Shown piece after piece: positions 38,906 through 46,747 of a stretch of DNA of 64,000 bases. The notes under the pieces are model-generated. The model was not told the DNA's origin and did no database searches. It worked only from the letters and a program-made list of their open reading frames with translations. Source of the stretch: Komagataeibacter sp. FNDCR2. GTDB lineage: Bacteria; Pseudomonadota; Alphaproteobacteria; Acetobacterales; Acetobacteraceae. The stretch's first letter is position 1; each line of letters opens with the position of its first letter. Both the position numbers and the translations under genes were made by a program. The stretch lies in assembly GCF_021295395.1 (NCBI RefSeq), contig NZ_JAIWOU010000001.1, positions 561,001 through 625,000 of the forward strand, read 5' to 3'.

Positions 38906-39232
38906 TGCAGCAGAACGTGGTCAGGTGGTGTTTGGCATCCATTTGGGAATGGATTGAACCTGCGTGGTAATGCTGGCTTTCCATCGGGTTCCATATCATT
39001 TCATCCCCCTCGACTGAAGCTCGATAGGGGCAAAAAAGTGCCACCGGAAAACCTTGCCATTTGATATATGGGAAATATCCCGCTCACAGATCTGCGTCTT
39101 TCAGGCGTTTATAAAATATTATTTCATTCCATTATGAAGCCTGATCCTAAATATCTATGCATGCTCCGAAATAACGTGTATTCGCAATTATAAGTAAATT
39201 CATATTCGAGATTAGATGAGGTTAATAGCGAC
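38906..39232. other. Intergenic region with a possible mobile-element scrap
   Basis: These 327 bases hold no convincing gene. Near 39001-39050 there is an imperfect hairpin (CCCCCTCGA...TCGATAGGGG) followed by GGCAAAAAAGTGCC, a sequence type I associate loosely with insertion-sequence ends. No transposase remains. The 3' half is AT-rich and probably carries the promoter of the next gene. Confidence 0.35.
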
Positions 39233-40672
39233 ATGTCTGTTGATCTGACACCCATTTGCGTAAACTCAAGTTTCAGAACATCAAGCACATGGCTTTGGAC
39301 AAAATTTCGGGAAATAGAAAATTTCATAAGCTATGCCGAACCATTTAATGAGGCGCTTAGTGCACCACATCAGAATGTAAGCCGTGGCGACTTTTCGGGC
39401 TGGCGTTCCAACCACCCGCCATCTGCATCGTATTATCTGGAATTTATGCCTTTGATGCAGAAAACGCCCGGCCCGATAATGTCTGGCCAAGGTATAAGCT
39501 ATGACCATTTCATTCCCGCCGGTGGTTTTGATGGAACATTGAGCGAGGAGGAAGTTACCTATCTTTCTACTCTGGTTGACTATGCCCATTCACTGGGCCG
39601 ACGCCCGGCCCTTATGTTCACGCGTTCCCTCGGTCGGGCACGTGCGCTGAAAAAGGCGTTCCCGGGGAAGTCCATATTTCTTCATCGAAACCTTTTCCAT
39701 CAATGGGCCTCCTATTCAGGGCAGGCCGCGGATGGAAATAATTATTTCTTTAATATTCTTGAAATCTGTATCAAATCCAATCGGCATGATCCCGTTGTGG
39801 AAATGTTGGATTTGTGGTTCACACCGCGCGAGCCCGGCCCGTACGATCGAAACAATTTCCTTATTTTCCTTCTTTTTCACTTATACATATATACATCTGC
39901 CTTTACAGCTTCGGATCTGATTATCGATTCCACACGTATTGCAAGTGATAGCACCGCGCGTGAGGAAACCGAGGAAAAACTCAATGCCCTGCTTGGTCAC
40001 CATATATCATTAAAAGACGCCCGCCCGTCATTTGAGGTGTCACAACTGAATATCAAATGTGGCAAACCTGAAATGGATACGGTGGAGCAGTGCCTGAAGC
40101 TAATGCTGCCTGAAAACATGGATCCGCTATGTCGTGATTTTGTGCATCAGGCAAAAAATGATGCCTTTGAAGAGTGGAAGAAGAATGATTTCTATTCCAC
40201 CGGAATGCGCAGTATTCTCACCTCAAAGCGTGCGGAACTTGATTATGTCGTTCATGAACGCAATGGTATGGTCAATCAATGTAAAAATATTTCTCATGAA
40301 CGCGACGAACTCTTCAACAGATACGAAAATATTGCGCGTGAGAAGGACGAATTTTCCAGAAAATATGAAACTGCCTCTCGTGAGCGGGATGAACTGCTGA
40401 CACGATGTGAATACGTTTCTCGAGAATTCAGTGAACTGACCACCCGATACAATAATATCATACATGAACGTAATGAAGCCCTTGATGCCGTTCGTCGCGA
40501 AAGAACCGCAAGAGAACGGTTAGAACAGAAAATTATTAATATCACTGCCGATCATGAACGTATGGCAGGATTGTTGCGCGCTCTGGAAAATGAAAAAGCC
40601 GTTCATTCAAGTGAATCCGCCGCTCTTTCCATGGAATGCCAGGACATGGCCGTAAATTTGAAAAAAAAATGA
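39233..40672 (+). CDS. Sulfotransferase-like protein with a C-terminal 14-residue-repeat coiled coil
   Basis: This 479-residue protein looks like a fusion. Residues 5-240 resemble a PAPS sulfotransferase fold. A P-loop-like NSSFRTSSTWLWTKF is at 11-25, and an RSLGRARALKKAFPGKSIFL to HRNLFHQWASY segment at 131-161 sits where the 3'-phosphate-binding Arg region lies in that fold. Residues 341-424 are six tandem 14-residue units of the form HERDELxxRYENIA, a charged parallel coiled coil. It ends in a Lys-rich tail with no signal peptide or membrane span. Codon use is AT-richer than the genome average. The domain assignment is by motif only; a polysaccharide- or protein-modifying role is inferred from neighbours. 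Confidence 0.6.
   Translation: MSVDLTPICVNSSFRTSSTWLWTKFREIENFISYAEPFNEALSAPHQNVSRGDFSGWRSNHPPSASYYLEFMPLMQKTPGPIMSGQGISYDHFIPAGGFDGTLSEEEVTYLSTLVDYAHSLGRRPALMFTRSLGRARALKKAFPGKSIFLHRNLFHQWASYSGQAADGNNYFFNILEICIKSNRHDPVVEMLDLWFTPREPGPYDRNNFLIFLLFHLYIYTSAFTASDLIIDSTRIASDSTAREETEEKLNALLGHHISLKDARPSFEVSQLNIKCGKPEMDTVEQCLKLMLPENMDPLCRDFVHQAKNDAFEEWKKNDFYSTGMRSILTSKRAELDYVVHERNGMVNQCKNISHERDELFNRYENIAREKDEFSRKYETASRERDELLTRCEYVSREFSELTTRYNNIIHERNEALDAVRRERTARERLEQKIINITADHERMAGLLRALENEKAVHSSESAALSMECQDMAVNLKKK
40253..40504 (+). repeat. Six in-frame 42-bp tandem repeats encoding coiled coil
   Basis: Six consecutive 42-base units begin at 40253, 40295, 40337, 40379, 40421 and 40463. Each encodes 14 residues starting [HR]E[RK][DN]E-like. 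Protein similarity is high but DNA has diverged, especially in units 5 and 6, so the array is not freshly amplified. Repeat length equals two heptads. Confidence 0.8.
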
Positions 40673-40995
40673 GCTTCACCACAGTCAATATTCAGGACTG
40701 CTACAGCAATACGATAGGCGTGCGTGGTCACATCTGGCATGGATGCGGGAAATGCGCGTAAGATGAACATCAGGATAGAACTGAAATCTGGCAATCATAA
40801 ACAGATCCACCCATGACCGAACCGGCACCGTTCAGAAGCATCTTCAACAACGCGGCAAACTGAACACCATCATGATCCCGCATCCAGGGGATTGTGAATA
40901 ATCATGCATGACCATGTTTACCATCGTGCTTATTGCCTGTCCCCCGTTACCGGATCACCATACCTGCCGGACAAGCACGCAAACGGGAACCTGAC
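40673..40995. other. Intergenic region without a supported gene
   Basis: These 323 bases lie between the coiled-coil protein and the next hypothetical gene. No hairpin terminator, repeat or ribosome-site-led frame was found. Confidence 0.4.
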
Positions 40996-41460
40996 ATGAT
41001 TGATCGTGCCCTACAGGCGGCGATGCTCCGCTGCATGGCGGAAAATGGCGGCGCGGCCAATCTGCGTCCCCCACGGGAGGAAGACGAGGCCCGATGCGCC
41101 AGGAACCTCATGGATCTGGAATTGCAGGGATTGTGCAAGGGGGGTGTTACCATTTCCGGCAATGACCTCAGGATCACGGGCGCGAGTACCATCACCAGCG
41201 CGGGCCGCGCCTATCTGGACCGGCCGGACGATATGCATGTGACGCTGAATGGCCCGCAGGCGATCAGGATGCTCCACCAGCGCATTATGGAGGACCCGGA
41301 CCTGACCGATGCGGAGCGGCAGAAGCTCGGCGCATCGCTCGATACGATGCACCCGCTCGCGCTCAAGGCGCTGGGGGAGGAGGTACTGGAACGCGCACTG
41401 GAACGGAGCCCGGACGCCATACCGCTCCTGAAAAAACATACAACCGCGACCGGTACGTAA
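40996..41460 (+). CDS. Hypothetical cytoplasmic protein
   Basis: This 154-residue soluble protein begins MIDRALQAAMLRCMAENGGA. Its middle suggests a small winged-helix-like fold (LMDLELQGLCKGGVTISG, then TITSAGRAYL), as in short DNA-binding or phage-associated proteins. The C-terminal half is helical (LTDAERQKLGASLDTMHP). No family is certain. The start at 40996 is chosen because GGGAACC precedes it; the frame is open upstream to 40933. The composition is back to the GC-rich norm. Confidence 0.6.
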   Translation: MIDRALQAAMLRCMAENGGAANLRPPREEDEARCARNLMDLELQGLCKGGVTISGNDLRITGASTITSAGRAYLDRPDDMHVTLNGPQAIRMLHQRIMEDPDLTDAERQKLGASLDTMHPLALKALGEEVLERALERSPDAIPLLKKHTTATGT

Positions 41461-41896
41461 AACAGGCCCGGTCACGGCGCGCCTGTAATACCGGCCGCCA
41501 CGGAGGTCCGTGTTCGTCTGGTTGCGTAATGTCCGGTGTCAGTTCATCCTCGACGATGCAGCGGTCTGGGGACCCACATATTCATTTGAATGAATAATTA
41601 TGAAATATATCCGTTTAACAGATATATCTCATTCCGATAAAAATTAAGTATTATAAAGAATACACAGCAGGGCAAGACCAGTTCCAAAAGAGTAGGGTAA
41701 TTTATCGCATATCTGCCCGGCTTCCGGTGATCTGCGCTTTTACTGTCATGTCTGCAATAAACCTTATCGTCTGCCAGAAATGGCATGGCCCATACAATAT
41801 TTACATGACAGATATTCAGCGTTCAGCAGTCGGGACGAAATGCACACGATGCGCCACTTCACGGATACTTGCCTGTGCAACAGGGAACAGGCCGCC
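41461..41896. other. Intergenic region, AT-rich, upstream of the MscS gene
   Basis: About 430 bases. Around 41581-41700 it is AT-rich and contains a small ATATATC/GATATAT inverted pair (41605-41612 and 41621-41627) of doubtful meaning. It probably holds the channel gene's promoter. The first ~115 bases upstream of 41897 are also an open continuation of the channel frame. Confidence 0.4.
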
Positions 41897-44359
41897 ATGC
41901 CCGGAACCGGAAGGGGCACATCCTCATCCCGCCTGCTGACCGTGTGGCGCGTTGCCGTATTCGGGCTGCTGCTCTGGTGCCTGGGGGCAGGGGCCGGGCA
42001 TGCCCAGCCCGCAGCGTCGGACGGCGCGCCACCGGGCATGAGCCGCGAGCAGGCGCAGCAGGTTCTTGCCGTCATCAACGACCCGGCAAAACGCGCGGAA
42101 TTTGAAAACACGCTCTCGGCCATAGCCGCGCAGTTGCCACCACCCCCGGTTACCCCGGCGCCAGCACCCGTGCCGGTGTCCACCACGGCGGGCAAGGTGG
42201 TGACAGTGCAGGCGGACAGTCTGGGCAGCGATTTCGTGCAGGACATGGACGCCCTGCGCGCCAGCCTGTTCGTGCAGGCCAAGCATTTTGTGGCGCTGTT
42301 TGGCGATCTTGTGTTCGTCGCCCACTGGACGCGCACCATTTTTGCCGATCCGCAGTCACGCGGCATCCTGCTCGATGCTGTCGGCAGGGCCACCCTTATC
42401 CTGCTGCTTGCCCTGGCTGCCGAGCGCGGTTTCTCGCTGCTGCTGCGCAAACCGCTGCTCCGGGTCACGGAACGCGCGGTGGCGACCGAACGGCGGCTCA
42501 ACCTGCCCGATGTCAATGCGCCCCCGCCAGCCCCCGCACCGGGCGACAATGCGACACAGGCCGCCGATGAAGTGGCGGCCCAGCAGGCGCAGCAGAACGA
42601 CATGCAGGCCCAGCACGCCACGCTGCGCCTTCTGGCCCGCCTGCCTTATTCAATCGTACATCTGCTGATCAAGATGCTGCCGGTGGGGCTGTTTTTTGGT
42701 CTGGGCACGTCATTCGCCTATCTGCTGACAACGACCCATCAGGCCGAACTGGTCACGCTTACACTTACAAATGCCTATGTTGTCGCGCGCGTGGTCTATC
42801 TGTTGATGGAAACGCTGTTTGTCCCGCATTCTCCGGCCATCCGCCTGTGCAGCGCCAGCAACCAGACCGCGTTCATGGTGACGCGCTGGCTCAATTTCCT
42901 GGTGGCGGCCCCTTCGGTCGTGGTGTGCCTGTCCACGCTGGGCGGTGTGTTCGACATGCCCGCGCGCGGGACCGAGGCGATCATCCGCACGGTGGTACTG
43001 GTCGAGCATGTGCTTGTGGCCATATTCACATGGCGGGTGCGTGCCCATGTGGCCAGCGCCCTGCAACCACCCGCCCGGCTGAGCAAACAGCCGTTCTGGA
43101 TGTTTCTGGGCAGGCTGGTCCACCTGTGGTGGATACCGGCCATGTTCTTCAATTTCGCGCTGTGGCTGATCTGGGCCACCCATATCCGTGGCGGCTATGT
43201 CTGGATTTTCCGCACGGTCATCCTGACTTCGGCGGTCGTGATCCTGTCGCGGGTGGTGTCGGTACTGATCTTTAACCTGCAGAACCGGCTGTTCCACATC
43301 TCCCCGGCGCTGGAAGCCCGCTATCCCGGCCTGCAGGGGCGGGTGGACTATTACTATCCCGCCGCACGCAAAATGCTGTCGTTCCTGCTGTTTTTCATAT
43401 CGGTGATCCTGTTCTTCCAGGCCCTTGGGCTCCCCGCCATTCATTTCCTTTTCTACGGCAGGCTGGGACCGAAGATCGTGGGCGCGATCAGTTCCATGAT
43501 GGTTGCCTATACCGTGGCCGTCCTGGCGTGGGAGGCGGCGAACGCGGCGCTGGAGCGCCAGATCGCACGGTTTGAAAATTCCGCCCAGACAGGGCGCGCC
43601 AGCCGCCTGCGTACGGTCCTGCCCATTATCAAGACCGTGCTCCTGGCCATCATCATCATTATCGTGGCGGTCACCACCCTGTCACAGATCGGTATCAATG
43701 TCGCGCCGCTGCTGACCGGCGCGGGGATCATGGGCGCGGCCATCGCCTTTGGCGCGCAAAGTCTGGTCAAGGACTTCATCACCGGCTTCTTCATGCTGGT
43801 GGAAAACGCCATTCAGGTGGGGGACTGGGTTACTGCGGGGGGCATATCGGGTACGGTGGAACACCTGTCCATCCGCACCCTGCGGCTGCGCTCGATCAAT
43901 GGGGATCTGCACATCATCCCGTTTTCCGAGGTGTCCTCCATCGCCAACACATCGCGCGACTACAACCTTGTCGTGGTCGATTTCATGATCGACCTGTCCC
44001 AGGACACGGGGCAACTGACAGCCATACTGCATGAAGAACTGGAAAAAATGCGCCAGACGCCACGCTTCGGGCGGCTGATCATGTCCGGTTTCTCGTTTCT
44101 GGGTATCGAGCAGGCGGATGGAAACGGCGCACGCTACCTTGGCTCGGTCCGGACCGCGCCGGGGGCGAAATGGGCCGTCTATCGGGAATTCTACAGTCGA
44201 CTGGCCGTGCGCATGAGCCAGGAAGGCATAAAATTCCCCGTGCCCAGCTATCTCTACCTGCTGGACAACGCTCCCGGCAGCGACGGGTTACAGGTCAGCA
44301 TGGCCAGCAAACCGGCAGGTGGACCGACGGGAGCGGCAGGACCGACGTCGCAGGGCTAG
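41897..44359 (+). CDS. Large MscS-family mechanosensitive channel
   Basis: This protein of about 820 residues has a signal peptide (SRLLTVWRVAVFGLLL... cut after GHAQ). It then has a periplasmic Pro/Ala-rich region and about ten membrane spans. The MscS core includes a Gly/Ala-rich pore helix GAGIMGAAIAFGAQSLVKDF followed by MLVENAIQVGDWV and the beta domain IRTLRLRSINGDLHIIPFSE. It resembles the YbiO/MscM class, which releases solutes on osmotic downshock. The start is uncertain: ATG 41897 fits the signal peptide, but ATGs at 41840 and 41849 are possible. The stop is 5 bases from the convergent mntH stop. Confidence 0.88.
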   Translation: MPGTGRGTSSSRLLTVWRVAVFGLLLWCLGAGAGHAQPAASDGAPPGMSREQAQQVLAVINDPAKRAEFENTLSAIAAQLPPPPVTPAPAPVPVSTTAGKVVTVQADSLGSDFVQDMDALRASLFVQAKHFVALFGDLVFVAHWTRTIFADPQSRGILLDAVGRATLILLLALAAERGFSLLLRKPLLRVTERAVATERRLNLPDVNAPPPAPAPGDNATQAADEVAAQQAQQNDMQAQHATLRLLARLPYSIVHLLIKMLPVGLFFGLGTSFAYLLTTTHQAELVTLTLTNAYVVARVVYLLMETLFVPHSPAIRLCSASNQTAFMVTRWLNFLVAAPSVVVCLSTLGGVFDMPARGTEAIIRTVVLVEHVLVAIFTWRVRAHVASALQPPARLSKQPFWMFLGRLVHLWWIPAMFFNFALWLIWATHIRGGYVWIFRTVILTSAVVILSRVVSVLIFNLQNRLFHISPALEARYPGLQGRVDYYYPAARKMLSFLLFFISVILFFQALGLPAIHFLFYGRLGPKIVGAISSMMVAYTVAVLAWEAANAALERQIARFENSAQTGRASRLRTVLPIIKTVLLAIIIIIVAVTTLSQIGINVAPLLTGAGIMGAAIAFGAQSLVKDFITGFFMLVENAIQVGDWVTAGGISGTVEHLSIRTLRLRSINGDLHIIPFSEVSSIANTSRDYNLVVVDFMIDLSQDTGQLTAILHEELEKMRQTPRFGRLIMSGFSFLGIEQADGNGARYLGSVRTAPGAKWAVYREFYSRLAVRMSQEGIKFPVPSYLYLLDNAPGSDGLQVSMASKPAGGPTGAAGPTSQG

Positions 44360-44364
44360 GTGTA

Positions 44365-45738
44365 TCAGAAGATCGTGTCAAACAGCAGCTTGCCATTGAG
44401 CAGCAGGATCACGGCGGAAACCAGCCATGCCAGCACCGCCATGGGGGTGGAAATGACGAACTCCCCCATCTTGCGCCGGTCGGATACGAACATGACAAGC
44501 GGGATCACCGCGAAGGGCAGTTGCATGGACAAGATAACCTGACTGAACATGAGCAACCGCCCCACGCCCCGGTTGCCATACAGCGCGGTCACGATCACAA
44601 CCGGGGCAATGGCCAGGCCCCGCGTAAGCAGGCGTCGCGCCCATGACGGGATATGCAACTGCAGGAATCCCTCCATGATGATCTGACCCGCCAGCGTGCC
44701 CGTAACGGTGGAGTTGGTGCCCGCCGCCAGCAACGCGACCGCGAACAGCGTGGAGGCGATGCCAAGCCCCAGCACGGGGGAGAGCAGGCGGTACGCGTCC
44801 TCGATCTCGGCAAGATCTTGATGCCCGGTGGTATGGAACGCCGCCGCCGCCACGATCAGGATCGCGGCGTTGATGAACAGCGCCAGCATCAGGGCCAGGC
44901 AACTGTCCCATGTGGCCCAGCGTATGGCCTCACGCCGGCCCGATGGCGTGCGCGCGAAGGCCCGCGTCTGCACAATGGAAGAATGAAGATAAAGGTTATG
45001 GGGCATGACGGTCGCCCCGATAATGCCGATGGCGATATAGAGCATCCGGCTGTCCGTCACGATGGCGGATGAAGGCAGGAACCCCTTGAGCACACTGGCC
45101 AGCGGGGGGCTGGCCACCGCCACCTGCACCATGAAGCAGATGGCGATGATGCTGAGCAACCCGATCACGAAGGCTTCCAGATAACGGAATCCCCGGTTCA
45201 TCAGGAACAGGACGATAAACGCATCCATGACCGAGATAAGGGCGCCCGCCAGAAGCGGAATGCCGAACAGAAGCTGAAGGGCGATCGCGGTGCCGATAAC
45301 CTCGGCCAGGTCGCAGGCGATAATGGCCAGTTCGCAGGCCAGCCACAGGACGATATTGAGGGCAGGGGGAAAATGGTCCCGGCACGCCTGCGCCAGGTCA
45401 TGGCCCGTGGCGATGCCCAGCCGCGCGGAAAGCGATTGCAGCACGATCGCCATGAAATTCGACAGCATGATGACAACCAGCAGCGTGTAACCGAACTGCG
45501 CGCCACCCTGCAGGTCCGTGGCCCAGTTGCCGGGGTCCATATACCCGACCGAGACCATGTAGCCCGGCCCCACAAACGCCAGAAACCGCCGCAACCATGG
45601 CGCACCGGCATCAGGCACATGCACGGAGGCGAAGACCTCCGGCAGGCTGTAGCTGTCTGTCTGTGTACCTTTGGCAAAGCGCCATATGGCGGGTTTTGGC
45701 ATGCGTGGCGCAAGGGGAGCGGGGGGCTTATGGCTCAT
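44365..45738 (-). CDS. mntH: Nramp-family Mn2+/Fe2+ transporter
   Basis: This 457-residue proton-coupled divalent metal importer has the TM1 metal site [10 protein letters not shown] (~67) and the TM6 motif [20 protein letters not shown] (~240), with Asp, Asn and Met metal ligands. About eleven spans are expected. Start 45738 (MSHKPP) is preferred; ATG 45750 is four codons earlier. A long imperfect inverted repeat lies 38-90 bases upstream and may be a metal-responsive operator. In acetic acid bacteria it would supply Mn for oxidative and acid stress. Confidence 0.93.
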   Translation of the reverse strand: MSHKPPAPLAPRMPKPAIWRFAKGTQTDSYSLPEVFASVHVPDAGAPWLRRFLAFVGPGYMVSVGYMDPGNWATDLQGGAQFGYTLLVVIMLSNFMAIVLQSLSARLGIATGHDLAQACRDHFPPALNIVLWLACELAIIACDLAEVIGTAIALQLLFGIPLLAGALISVMDAFIVLFLMNRGFRYLEAFVIGLLSIIAICFMVQVAVASPPLASVLKGFLPSSAIVTDSRMLYIAIGIIGATVMPHNLYLHSSIVQTRAFARTPSGRREAIRWATWDSCLALMLALFINAAILIVAAAAFHTTGHQDLAEIEDAYRLLSPVLGLGIASTLFAVALLAAGTNSTVTGTLAGQIIMEGFLQLHIPSWARRLLTRGLAIAPVVIVTALYGNRGVGRLLMFSQVILSMQLPFAVIPLVMFVSDRRKMGEFVISTPMAVLAWLVSAVILLLNGKLLFDTIF

Positions 45739-45775
45739 GCCATTACTCAATCGTATCCATCCAGAATATTCAATA

Positions 45776-45828
45776 GGCTATATTACATTGCACAAGGAAA
45801 TTTTATCAGTCCGTGCAATATATTAGCC
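45776..45828. promoter_or_regulatory. Long imperfect inverted repeat upstream of mntH
   Basis: GGCTATATTACATTGCAC (45776-45793) and GTGCAATATATTAGCC (45813-45828) are near-perfect reverse complements around a 19-base spacer. The element lies between the mntH start and the end of the RcnB-like gene. It could be a MntR/Mur operator pair or a hairpin. No T run follows it on the minus strand. Confidence 0.55.
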
Positions 45829-45917
45829 GCAACGCCCCGCCCCCGGGTTTTCCACCGGACAGGGCGGCGCCGTTAAGCAGGCCCCCCTGATAAAATCTGG
45901 CAAAATGCTGAAATGTA

Positions 45918-46424
45918 TTACCGCATCTGGGATGCCACGGTTGCGCTGACAACGCCCGCGATCACACCCGTGGTCAGGGCGGTCAGCAGGTACTGGTTGC
46001 CGTAGCGCATCCATTGATATCCGGGTGGCGGGGCGGAAAGGCCACGGTAACGCTGCCAGTCATTGACCACCCACCGGCTGTTACGCGGGCCATCATAGCG
46101 GTCCCCACGCCGCCAGACGCGGTTCATGTCAACGTGGTCATAGCCGTTGCCGCCACCACCGCGCCGGGGTGGCGGGCTGTTCATGCGATGGCCCATTCCG
46201 CCACCCGGCCCCAGCAACCTGCCCGGCCCGCCCGGCCCACCCCGACCGGGACCGGAATTCGGACCCGCACCATAGCCCTCTCCGGGGCCATCTCCGGGGC
46301 CGCCCCCGGGTCCGCCCCCGGGTCCGCCCTGCGGCCCCTGCTGGCCAAAAGGCTGTGCGTAAACCGGGGAAGCAATGCACAGCACGCTGGCCATGATGAT
46401 TGCCATGGTGGATCTGGTTTTCAT
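45918..46424 (-). CDS. RcnB-family periplasmic protein with a Gly/Pro-rich linker
   Basis: This 168-residue protein has a signal peptide (MKTRSTMAIIMASVLCIASP, cut after VYAQ). Residues ~26-75 are low complexity (repeated GGPGGGPGD units). The RcnB core follows: SRWVVNDWQRYRGLSAPPPG, YQWMRYGNQYLLTAL, and a final hydrophobic TTGVIAGVVSATVASQ. RcnB in E. coli tunes nickel/cobalt efflux; most homologues are uncharacterised. Start 46424 has AGGA six bases upstream and begins the signal peptide. It lies upstream of mntH on the same strand, hinting at a metal link. Confidence 0.82.
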   Translation of the reverse strand: MKTRSTMAIIMASVLCIASPVYAQPFGQQGPQGGPGGGPGGGPGDGPGEGYGAGPNSGPGRGGPGGPGRLLGPGGGMGHRMNSPPPRRGGGGNGYDHVDMNRVWRRGDRYDGPRNSRWVVNDWQRYRGLSAPPPGYQWMRYGNQYLLTALTTGVIAGVVSATVASQMR

Positions 46425-46747
46425 GGGCGGTCCTGATTCAGATTGGCCTACAGACCTGACGGGAAAAGAGGCCGGCAATGGTAAAAAATCCTGCCCGCGG
46501 CACAGTCCGGCCTGATGCGGGAGCGGTCTCCATGGCGTAACGCCTGAATGGCAGGCAGGGTTGCAGCCCGCATTCCCCACAACCTGGGTGCGAGACCCCA
46601 TGCCCCACGCGGAACCCGACCGCCCGGCTGGACACCATTCGTCACATTTCACAATGCAACTTCTGGCGCGAAGCGTGGAAACGCGTATTGCGCTCCACCG
46701 TGATCTGACTCCATAAAGGCTAGGCGTAACGGGCGGGAGACTGGGCT
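46425..46747. other. Divergent intergenic region
   Basis: These 323 bases separate the divergent RcnB-like and glucoamylase-family genes and should hold both promoters. Frames running through it on the minus strand are extensions of the RcnB frame without start signals. No operator was recognised. Confidence 0.45.

Noticed and set aside
40253-40504. CRISPR-like or minisatellite array
   Set aside because: The 42-base periodicity is in-frame protein repetition with diverged DNA and no spacers.
46180-46350. DNA-level tandem repeat as a separate element
   Set aside because: The repetition is the Gly/Pro-rich coding segment of the RcnB-like protein and is noted there.
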